Assembly (NCBI GenBank): GCA_016212735.1
Contig: JACRDZ010000167.1
Span: 1 to 19,710 of the forward strand
Origin: Candidatus Firestoneibacteriota bacterium
GTDB lineage: Bacteria; JACRDZ01
DNA: 19,710 nucleotides
Direction of reading: 5' to 3'
In this document: in pieces, positions 1 through 6,227 of the stretch
Numbering within the stretch: the stretch's first letter is position 1
How the letters are laid out: every line of letters starts with the position of its first letter
Notes under the pieces: model-generated
Told to the model about the DNA's origin: nothing
The model's database searches: none
Seen by the model: the letters and a program-made list of their open reading frames with translations, nothing else
Program-made: the position numbers and the translations under genes

Positions 1-295
1 CCATCAAAACGAGCAAGTAATCTTTCCCCATCACATGCATTAAGGCATTATGAATAGAGCGAAGGACTATGAGAATATAATTCTATGTCATTCTGAGCGA
101 AGCGAAGAATCTGTTTTTGAAGCATGTAAAGCAGATTCTTCGCTTCGCTCAGAATGACAATAAAAACTAAAATATATAAAGACTAATAATGAGTACACTA
201 AGCGGGAATAACAAAAATTCTTCTAACTTATTACTATTTAAGGTGTTCTCTGTGGTTAATTTTGACATTACCAATAAAAAAAATGGGAGATTCTT
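1..295. other. Intergenic region without a recognisable gene
   Basis: No start-to-stop reading frame of convincing length lies here on either strand. It holds the 86-159 inverted repeat and a stretch around 242-260 (gtgttctctgtggttaat) that resembles sequence found after the break in the truncated carbonic anhydrase gene, so it may be repeat debris. A purine-rich GGGAGA at 284-289 serves as ribosome binding site for the gene starting at 296. I see no well-spaced promoter for that gene: the TTGACA at 262-267 is too close to the start. Confidence 0.6.
86..159. repeat. 28-bp perfect inverted repeat, dispersed family copy
   Basis: The arms at 86-113 and 132-159 are exact reverse complements over 28 bases and enclose an 18-base loop. 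The left arm begins tgtcattctgagcgaagc. Single arms recur at 8492-8519 (25 of 28 matching), 19610-19637 (exact) and 19694-19710 (cut by the window end), so this is a dispersed repeat and not a one-off terminator. It is notably richer in GC than its surroundings and no U-run follows it. A MITE- or REP-like element is the likeliest identity. Confidence 0.85.
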
Positions 296-1060
296 ATGTT
301 TAAAAAGTTTATATTAATAGTGTTAGTATTTGTTGCAAATGTTATTTATGCTGAGAATCCAAAGATTTATGATGCTTTAAAAAAGCTTGAAGATAATATG
401 GAAATGAAAAAGGATATAAGAGCAAAAGTTGTTTTAACTCAGCAAAAAGTTGATCAAGGTATAAAAGTAATTGAAATGATTTATTACAGGCGTGATTCGG
501 ATGATTCATTTTTAATTGTAATGACTGCACCTGAGACAGAAAAAGGGAATGGATATCTCAGAGTTGGTGATAATTTCTGGATGTATAGAAAAAACACAAG
601 AACATTTCAGCATATTAACAGGGATGAAAGCATTGGCGGCTCAGATGCAAAAGCCGATGATTTTGAAAAAAGAAAATTAACAGAGCTCTACGAGGGTGCA
701 AAAGATGAAAAAAATAATGAAAAAATAAAAGAAACCATGCTTGGGAAAGTGCCTGTTTATGAACTTGAAGCAAAAGCCAAAGTAAATGATGTTGATTATC
801 CGAGAAAAATATATTGGCTTAAAAAAGATACTTTCTTGACTCTTAAGGAAGAATCATATTCAACATCAAATACATTAATGCAAACAGCATTTTTTTTACA
901 ATATACAGTTATTGATAATAGATTTGTACCCATTAAACATATTTATGTCGATGAATTTGAAAAAGGCAATAAGACTATGGTTGAGATATCTGATATTTCA
1001 ACAAAAAAAATTGAAGACAGTATTTTCACAAAAGCTTATCTGGAAAATTTAAGTAAATAA
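296..1060 (+). CDS. LolA-fold outer-membrane lipoprotein-sorting-like protein
   Basis: This is a 254-residue secreted protein. A signal peptide is visible (residues 1-19, hydrophobic core FILIVLVFVANVIYA, cleavage likely before ENPK). The segment around residues 72-108 (FLIVMTAPETEKGNGYL, then FWMYRKNTRTFQHI) matches what I know of the LolA-like outer-membrane lipoprotein-sorting family, which binds lipid or lipoprotein moieties in the periplasm. Such genes usually sit with MMPL or FtsX-type transporters and an outer-membrane barrel. Here a barrel gene lies at 4300 but is separated by a foreign-looking cassette. The start is supported by GGGAGA seven bases upstream. The exact ligand cannot be read from sequence. 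Confidence 0.75.
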   Translation: MFKKFILIVLVFVANVIYAENPKIYDALKKLEDNMEMKKDIRAKVVLTQQKVDQGIKVIEMIYYRRDSDDSFLIVMTAPETEKGNGYLRVGDNFWMYRKNTRTFQHINRDESIGGSDAKADDFEKRKLTELYEGAKDEKNNEKIKETMLGKVPVYELEAKAKVNDVDYPRKIYWLKKDTFLTLKEESYSTSNTLMQTAFFLQYTVIDNRFVPIKHIYVDEFEKGNKTMVEISDISTKKIEDSIFTKAYLENLSK

Positions 1061-1061
1061 T

Positions 1062-1095
1062 AAGATAATTACAACATATAAGTTGTAATTATCTT
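1062..1095. promoter_or_regulatory. 14-bp-arm palindrome, candidate operator
   Basis: The arms aagataattacaac (1062-1075) and gttgtaattatctt (1082-1095) are perfect reverse complements around the 6-base loop atataa. The right arm shares two bases with the -35 hexamer at 1094-1099. No T-run follows on the plus strand, so it is a poor intrinsic terminator. Its position suits an operator that would block RNA polymerase. The helix-turn-helix domain encoded at 1842 is the obvious candidate ligand, which is inference. Confidence 0.6.
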
Positions 1096-1122
1096 GACAA
1101 AACAATATTTATATTGTATATA
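1094..1122 (+). promoter_or_regulatory. Sigma-70-type promoter of the AbiEii/Mrr cassette
   Basis: TTGACA (1094-1099) is separated by 17 bases from TATATA (1117-1122). The expected start point, about seven bases after the -10 box, falls at or next to the ATG at 1129, predicting a leaderless transcript. A TATAAT at 1123-1128 is 23 bases from the -35 and so less likely to be the -10 element. Confidence 0.6.
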
Positions 1123-1128
1123 TATAAT

Positions 1129-1845
1129 ATGAGAGAAAAAATTAAATCCATACAAAATGAAATTTTAAATGTTTTAGCTAATAAAATCAATGATTTTTAT
1201 TTAGCCGGTGGTACAGCTTTATCATTATTCTATTTTAATCATCGACAATCAGATGATTTAGATTTCTTTACACAAGAATTTTCTAAAAAAAGAATTGCAG
1301 AAATTACAAATGAAATAAATCTAATAACAAAAAAAAACATTGAACTTATTAATGAAAATCTATCGGAAATTTATGTTAAAGTAATGGTTTATAGCTTAGA
1401 ATATGATAAAGACAAATTTCTTAAAATTGATTTTATCCAGGATTTTTTCAAATTAATTAAATCACTTAATAATGTTAATGGAATAAACATCTTGTCACTG
1501 GAAGATATTTATTTAAGAAAAATATATGCAATAAGCGGTTTCAGTAAAGAAATAGATGGAATAGGACGTAAAAAATTTACTGGGGGAAGACAAGAAGCTA
1601 AAGATTTATTTGATATTTATTTTTTATCATATAGTTTTATGGGATTAGCCGATTTTATTGATAAATATTGCGATCAGGTATTGAAGGAAGGGCTTATTCG
1701 TTGGTACAGAACATTTGACAGAACAGAAATGAAAATTGGTTTATCTGAAATAAAAACGGATAAAACGATTGAATTTAGAGATATTGATAAGCATTTTGCT
1801 GGGGAAATAGATAAAATATTAACCATGGAGATAGATTTATCATGA
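1129..1845 (+). CDS. AbiEii-type nucleotidyltransferase toxin
   Basis: This 238-residue protein carries the nucleotidyltransferase signature of the AbiEii/AbiGii toxin family: LAGGTALSLF (residues 25-34), SDDLDFF (41-47) with metal-binding aspartates, a third candidate acidic residue at D101 (KIDF), and a C-terminal GGRQEAKDLFDIYF (152-165). Characterised AbiE toxins act with an antitoxin/repressor (AbiEi) in type IV toxin-antitoxin and phage-defence systems. I chose ATG 1129 over an upstream TTG at 1114 because the extra residues fall inside the promoter and the homologous part begins after it. The last four bases overlap the next start (ATGA, 1842-1845), so the two genes are translationally coupled. 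No Shine-Dalgarno sequence precedes the ATG. The target nucleotide or tRNA is unknown. Confidence 0.82.
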   Translation: MREKIKSIQNEILNVLANKINDFYLAGGTALSLFYFNHRQSDDLDFFTQEFSKKRIAEITNEINLITKKNIELINENLSEIYVKVMVYSLEYDKDKFLKIDFIQDFFKLIKSLNNVNGINILSLEDIYLRKIYAISGFSKEIDGIGRKKFTGGRQEAKDLFDIYFLSYSFMGLADFIDKYCDQVLKEGLIRWYRTFDRTEMKIGLSEIKTDKTIEFRDIDKHFAGEIDKILTMEIDLS

Positions 1846-4268
1846 AACAAAATTGGCTCTGGGATAAGAATATAACAGAAGATGATGCAAAAAAGATTTT
1901 ACTGGATACTACAAATCCAGAATTTATATCCTATGCCTCTTTACTTTTATCACGAAAAAATTCTGCACAGGAAGTTTTTAAGGAATATTTAACACAAAGG
2001 GATTTTTTGATTTTCTGGCAGAAAATAAAAAAACAAATGAGAAAAAATTCATGGAATGATCCCAGAATTGAATATTGGCAGGCAATTTATGAAACATTAA
2101 AATCAAAAAGTGGAGAATTTGCTGAATTAATAGAAGAAAAAATTCAGCAATTTTATTCACCATTATTAAAAGAAATTGGACTAAAAATTAAGAATGAACG
2201 TGAAAAAAAAGGAATAACTCAAAAAGAATTAGCTCTCAATTTAAAAATTTCACAGCAGATTATTTCACGAATTGAAAAAGGGAAACAAAATATTTCAATT
2301 GAAACATTGGAAAAAATTTGCAATGCGTTAAGTTTGCCGATTGACATTGAAAATTTTGGATTAAAAAAAGATGCTGAATTATCAATAATACTTTCAAAAT
2401 ATGTTTTACCTTTTTGGAGCAAAACACCAGAAGAATTTGAAAATTTATGCTATGCTTATCTCAAAAGATCTAAAGAATATAATGATGTTAAACCTTATGG
2501 AGGGATTGGAGATAAAGGAAGAGATATTATTGGATATAAATTTAATACTGTTGGAAGAAAAGAAAAATGGTATTTTCAATGCAAGAATTATGAAAAAATA
2601 TATTTCAAAGATTTTAAAGAAGAACTTGATAAAATAAAAAAACATTCTGATGAAATTGAAAATTTTAAACCAGATAAAATTATTTTTATAACTGCCTGCC
2701 CAGTTTCTCCAAAGTGTAGAGATAAAACAAAAGAGTATGCTGATAATCTTGGTTTTAGCGAAATAGAAATTTGGAATGATGTTGAGTTAACCGAAAGAAT
2801 TGAATCGATAAAAAGATTAAAAGAAGAATTTTTTCCAATAGGGATTAGTAAAAATGAATCTATATATAAAGAATTACGTAATAGTATTAAGGTTGAACAA
2901 CTTAATGATAAAAGAATTCAACAATTAAAATTATGGGATGTGATTACTAATTTAATAAATAGACATTTTGAAACCGCATTTGAATTATTAATAGAAAAAA
3001 CAATATGGGATGAAATTACTTATGAAGAAAAATTAAGAATTGCTAATATTTTTTCTATGAAAGGTGCTCCGGAAGAGTCTAAGAACATTCTAAAAAAAGT
3101 TGAAGCTGAAGCTGAACAAAAAAAAGACACACAATTCTGGATAGGAATGAGCACAAACGCAGTATTATTAGAAGAAAAGAATTTAGCTATTAACTCAGAG
3201 CAAAAAGCAATAAAATTTTCTTCCGGGACTGAATTTGAAAAACCTACTTTATCACATTTTAATACTTTAATGCATAGATATTGTACTGATGGGGAAGTAT
3301 ATCCGGATATTAAAATCCCATTTTTTATAGCAAATGAACAATTCATAAATAAACTTACAGATAATCTGGAAAAAGCACGTAATCTTGTTTTTGATTATGC
3401 GTCATTGCTTAATCTGGCTAAAATGAACTTACTAGGTCATTTAGATAAATTGAATAAAAAAAATTTTATATGTGAAGAGCTTTTTTTCAAAATACAATAT
3501 GAATTATTGAGATTTGAACAGGAAGATTTAAGAAGACTCTGGAATTTTTTAAGAAAATCAAAAGGGATTCAAATTATAGAAGAAATAAAAGCCGAATTGA
3601 ATGAAAAAGATATTAATGAAATGCTGGATAAATGGCTTGTAGATTCTGCAAAACTTGCTAAAATTAAAGACGCTGTTTTTGTTATTGATGATTTGCATAC
3701 TTTGAATTTTTTTGAACAAAAAGAAAATATTAAAGTCTGTAATAGTTTAATTATACTTAATAGTTTCTTATCAAAAGGATGGATTGATGAAAAAATTTAT
3801 TCTACTTCTTTAGGCGATCTTGCAGAGAGGTTTTATACTTTCTTACCATTTAATGGTTATAATCTGTATCAAATAGCTATGGAAGATAATGCTAAAATTA
3901 CCTTGCGTTCACAACATCTTATAAATCAATTGCTTTTACCAGGGTCAATTCCAGAAAGTTTTATAAAAGTTTTTATTGAGTTCATTGATCTTTTGTGGAA
4001 AAGCGGATTACTGCCAGAGGATAAAGTTAATTGGCTAGAATTTTTAACAGATAGTTTTTTTAAATATTTAAATTTTTTTTATGAACAACCAGATGATACA
4101 GATATTAAATATTTTCCCAATTTTATGCAAGTGTGGGCAATTGCTATTCAAAGAAGCAATCTTGATGAATTAACACTTTTAAATAAAAATATTGATGAAA
4201 AACTTAAAGATTTACCAAAAATAAGAGATAATTTAAAAATATTAATCAATGCTATGTTTAAAAAATAG
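1842..4268 (+). CDS. AbiE-partner/XRE HTH/Mrr-nuclease/helical fusion protein
   Basis: This 808-residue protein appears to have four parts. Residues 1-100 (MKQNWLWDKN, LLLSRKN, WNDPRIEYWQAIYE) resemble, from memory, short partners of AbiEii-type toxins. Residues 112-165 form an XRE-type helix-turn-helix (GITQKELALNLKISQQIISR). Residues 185-320 look like an Mrr/restriction-endonuclease-like domain: E198-E200 helix, GIGDKGRD with D224 and D228, then FQCK with Q246 and K248, giving the D...QxK catalytic arrangement. Residues 350-808 are helical, possibly TPR-like, with a segment at 611-680 (VFVIDDLHTL) that recalls PIN domains. It overlaps the nucleotidyltransferase gene by 4 bp. The domain set suggests a repressor/antitoxin that also carries an effector nuclease and a sensor region. 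The first three assignments are fairly secure; the C-terminal reading is weak. Confidence 0.78.
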   Translation: MKQNWLWDKNITEDDAKKILLDTTNPEFISYASLLLSRKNSAQEVFKEYLTQRDFLIFWQKIKKQMRKNSWNDPRIEYWQAIYETLKSKSGEFAELIEEKIQQFYSPLLKEIGLKIKNEREKKGITQKELALNLKISQQIISRIEKGKQNISIETLEKICNALSLPIDIENFGLKKDAELSIILSKYVLPFWSKTPEEFENLCYAYLKRSKEYNDVKPYGGIGDKGRDIIGYKFNTVGRKEKWYFQCKNYEKIYFKDFKEELDKIKKHSDEIENFKPDKIIFITACPVSPKCRDKTKEYADNLGFSEIEIWNDVELTERIESIKRLKEEFFPIGISKNESIYKELRNSIKVEQLNDKRIQQLKLWDVITNLINRHFETAFELLIEKTIWDEITYEEKLRIANIFSMKGAPEESKNILKKVEAEAEQKKDTQFWIGMSTNAVLLEEKNLAINSEQKAIKFSSGTEFEKPTLSHFNTLMHRYCTDGEVYPDIKIPFFIANEQFINKLTDNLEKARNLVFDYASLLNLAKMNLLGHLDKLNKKNFICEELFFKIQYELLRFEQEDLRRLWNFLRKSKGIQIIEEIKAELNEKDINEMLDKWLVDSAKLAKIKDAVFVIDDLHTLNFFEQKENIKVCNSLIILNSFLSKGWIDEKIYSTSLGDLAERFYTFLPFNGYNLYQIAMEDNAKITLRSQHLINQLLLPGSIPESFIKVFIEFIDLLWKSGLLPEDKVNWLEFLTDSFFKYLNFFYEQPDDTDIKYFPNFMQVWAIAIQRSNLDELTLLNKNIDEKLKDLPKIRDNLKILINAMFKK

Positions 4269-4299
4269 TAAAATTAATATAAAGGATTGGATTATAATA

Positions 4300-5622
4300 A
4301 TGAAAAAATTGTTTTTTTTATTTTCTATTTTTATATATTTTAATTCTTATATTTTTGCGGAAGATAAAATTAATGAAGACGATCTTTTTTCTAATCCTGA
4401 TTTAATTATTGAAACAGATAAAAAGATAACTGCTTCTGATAGTAAGCCAAAAGAAGAGGAAGAAAAAAAGACAGTTGATTTTACAGGTGAAATAACAGGT
4501 TCATCGGATTATTTTGCAAGTCGTGATAAGGATGAAAAAAAGAATTCGTTATCATCTTCAGTACTTGCTAAATTTTTTCTTGATGCACGGCTTAAAAGAG
4601 GGACAAAATATTTTGCAGATCTGGAAATATTGAATAATTCACAAATAAAAGATAAAGATCTGGATTTTGTTCTTTCACTTAAAGAAACATTTATTGATTT
4701 TAATATTAAAAATGCCGTATATTTCAGGACTGGGAAACAAGTACTGCAATGGGGAAGATGTTATCTGTGGAATCCTACTGATGTTATAAATGTTGAAAAA
4801 TTATCGTTTATAAAAAAATTAGGATCCCGAGAGGGAACTTATGGAATCAAAACTCATATCCCTTTTGGAACAAAATATAATATTTATACTTTTCTTGATA
4901 CTAAAAATGCAACTGATACTAATGAGCTGGGATTTGCCGCGAAATATGAATTTTTAGTGGGAAATTCTGAAATGGCTTTTTCCGGATGGAATAAAAAAGG
5001 GTATAGTCCTGCATACTCATATGATTTTTCAACTAAAATATTCGGCATTGATACATTTGGAGAAGCAGCATTTTTATATGGTGACAATAATGAAAAAATT
5101 AAAGAAGAAAATGGAATATTATCAACTTATAAAGAAAGAGACAAGTGGATACCCAAAGCCAGTATAGATTTTGGGAAGCAATTTGATTTTATGGAAATTA
5201 CTGATAGGATATCTGTAAATATGGAATTTTACTATAATCATACAGGGTATACTGAAAATATCTTAAAAGATAAAACAATTTATAATTTTAGCCAGGCTGA
5301 TAAGCAAGGTAAAACAAGTGGAACTAAAACAAATCTTTTGCTTAACAATAATTTATATGAACAAAACAATTTATCCAGATACTATGCAGCATTATTTACC
5401 AGTGTAAAAAAATTCATAATAAGCGACATGACATTACAGGTCAACTTAATCAATAATCTGAATGATAATTCCAGCATACTTACAACCGGAGTTACATACA
5501 AAGATATTACTGATTTCAGCCTGGGATTTAATATTTATTCTTACCTTGGAAAAGCTGACAGTGAATACACATTTCAAAATAATTCAGTAGTGACACAACT
5601 TACGGTAAGAGTTGTTTTTTAA
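4300..5622 (+). CDS. Outer-membrane beta-barrel protein
   Basis: This 440-residue exported protein has a signal peptide (MKKLFFLFSIFIYFNSYIFA, cleavage before EDK), an acidic linker rich in D, E and K (residues 21-60), then alternating beta-strand-like sequence to a C-terminal strand ending in VVF, as expected of a barrel. The segment around 142-167 (FRTGKQVLQWGRCYLWNP, then TDVINVEK) is typical of barrels I associate with LolA-like and MMPL-transporter neighbourhoods (DUF1302-like context). I use ATG 4300 instead of 4249 because the signal peptide begins there. AAAGGA lies at 4281-4286, 13 bases upstream, so initiation may be modest. It follows the HTH/Mrr gene by 31 bases but belongs functionally with the gene at 296. 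The substrate is unknown. Confidence 0.68.
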   Translation: MKKLFFLFSIFIYFNSYIFAEDKINEDDLFSNPDLIIETDKKITASDSKPKEEEEKKTVDFTGEITGSSDYFASRDKDEKKNSLSSSVLAKFFLDARLKRGTKYFADLEILNNSQIKDKDLDFVLSLKETFIDFNIKNAVYFRTGKQVLQWGRCYLWNPTDVINVEKLSFIKKLGSREGTYGIKTHIPFGTKYNIYTFLDTKNATDTNELGFAAKYEFLVGNSEMAFSGWNKKGYSPAYSYDFSTKIFGIDTFGEAAFLYGDNNEKIKEENGILSTYKERDKWIPKASIDFGKQFDFMEITDRISVNMEFYYNHTGYTENILKDKTIYNFSQADKQGKTSGTKTNLLLNNNLYEQNNLSRYYAALFTSVKKFIISDMTLQVNLINNLNDNSSILTTGVTYKDITDFSLGFNIYSYLGKADSEYTFQNNSVVTQLTVRVVF

Positions 5623-5681
5623 AATCTAATATCTTATTGCATTAATCCTTTTTGAAATTGTAACTAATGCCGGGGTTTTAG

Positions 5682-5703
5682 AGACGAAGCAATCTCGTCT
5701 TTT
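5682..5703 (+). terminator. Weak intrinsic terminator after the barrel gene
   Basis: The arms agacga (5682-5687) and tcgtct (5695-5700) pair around a 7-base loop and run into tttt (5700-5703). The stem is short and the T-run modest, so efficiency is doubtful. Confidence 0.4.
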
Positions 5704-5725
5704 AATTTCCCATACATTAAATAAT

Positions 5726-5755
5726 TTGAATTTTTAGCATATTATAATATATAAT
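5726..5755 (+). promoter_or_regulatory. Probable promoter of the carbonic anhydrase remnant
   Basis: TTGAAT (5726-5731) and TATAAT (5750-5755) are 18 bases apart. Transcription would begin near 5762, leaving a leader of about 135 bases that contains the palindromic repeat at 5825-5879. Confidence 0.45.
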
Positions 5756-5824
5756 CAATAATTACAGTAAACATTTTCTTTTTATTATTCCAAACAAGGT
5801 ACTGTCAAAAGTAACATGAAAACA

Positions 5825-5879
5825 GCTCGATAAATCGAGCAACTACATTAGGTTTTTGTAGTTGCCTGATTCATCAGGC
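5825..5879. repeat. Paired palindromic repeat (BIME/REP-like)
   Basis: Three nested hairpins fill 55 bases: gctcga/tcgagc (5825-5830 with 5835-5840), gcaactaca/tgtagttgc (5839-5847 with 5857-5865) and gcctga/tcaggc (5864-5869 with 5874-5879). The left half read in reverse complement (gtagttgctcgatttatcga) is the same unit as the right half (gtagttgcctgattcatcag). The bases that differ in the stems change in pairs, so the small hairpin is kept in both. This is the architecture of two REP units in inverted orientation. Confidence 0.75.
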
Positions 5880-5897
5880 TTAAAAAAGGAGGAAGCG

Positions 5898-6209
5898 ATG
5901 AAAAGTTTTAAAGTTGTAGTAGTTGTGGGTTTATTCGCAATGGCATGTTTTGGAAACATCTCAGCCAATGAACAAGAAGGAGGAGTAAGCGGTGATGCTG
6001 CGCTTCAGAAATTGGAAGAGGGAAACAAAAGATATAAAGAAGCAAAATTAACTCATCCGGATCAAACAAAAGAACGTCGTGAAGAAGTGGCAAAAGGGCA
6101 ACATCCTTTTGCAGTAATAGTCAGTTGCTCTGATTCAAGAGTCCCGCCTGTCTGTGTCCTCAGTGAACTCTGTGAGAAATTTTGTTTGTGTTTTTTTTAT
6201 TTACATTAA
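5898..6209 (+). pseudogene. Truncated periplasmic beta-carbonic anhydrase
   Basis: The 103-residue product starts with a signal peptide (MKSFKVVVVVGLFAMACFGN) and continues through a typical beta-carbonic-anhydrase N-terminus (ALQKLEEGNKRYKEAK) to CSDSRVPP (residues 77-84), which carries the first zinc cysteine and the Asp-Arg dyad. From about base 6150 the sequence becomes unrelated (VCVLSELCEKFCLCFFYLH) and stops. The later His and Cys zinc ligands and more than half of a usual enzyme of around 200 or more residues are missing, so it should be inactive. AAGGAGG at 5886-5892 fixes the start at ATG 5898, not an upstream TTG at 5862. The missing part is not elsewhere in the window. Confidence 0.85.
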
Positions 6210-6227
6210 TTTAAGCCTGATAAATCA
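6210..6227. repeat. Inverted partial copy of the REP-like unit
   Basis: Read on the minus strand these 18 bases are tgatttatcaggcttaaa. They match tgattcatcaggcttaaa at 5867-5884 at 17 of 18 positions, in the opposite orientation. The stop codon of the minus-strand DUF262 gene lies inside this copy. Confidence 0.7.

Noticed and set aside
1..85. Minus-strand frame running off the left edge
   Set aside because: About 16 codons are open before a stop, too short and without recognisable similarity to call a gene.
86..159. Inverted repeat as an intrinsic terminator
   Set aside because: No T-run follows on either side, and arms recur singly elsewhere, so a dispersed repeat explains it better.
1114..1128. 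TTG 1114 as start of the nucleotidyltransferase
   Set aside because: It falls within the promoter -10 region, so it would not be transcribed.
3020..3346. Minus-strand 108-codon frame inside the Mrr fusion gene
   Set aside because: It is antisense to a well-supported coding region and shows no motif or ribosome binding site; likely a shadow frame.
5862..5897. Upstream TTG start for the carbonic anhydrase remnant
   Set aside because: It lies in the REP-like hairpins and would put non-hydrophobic residues before the signal peptide; AAGGAGG points to ATG 5898.
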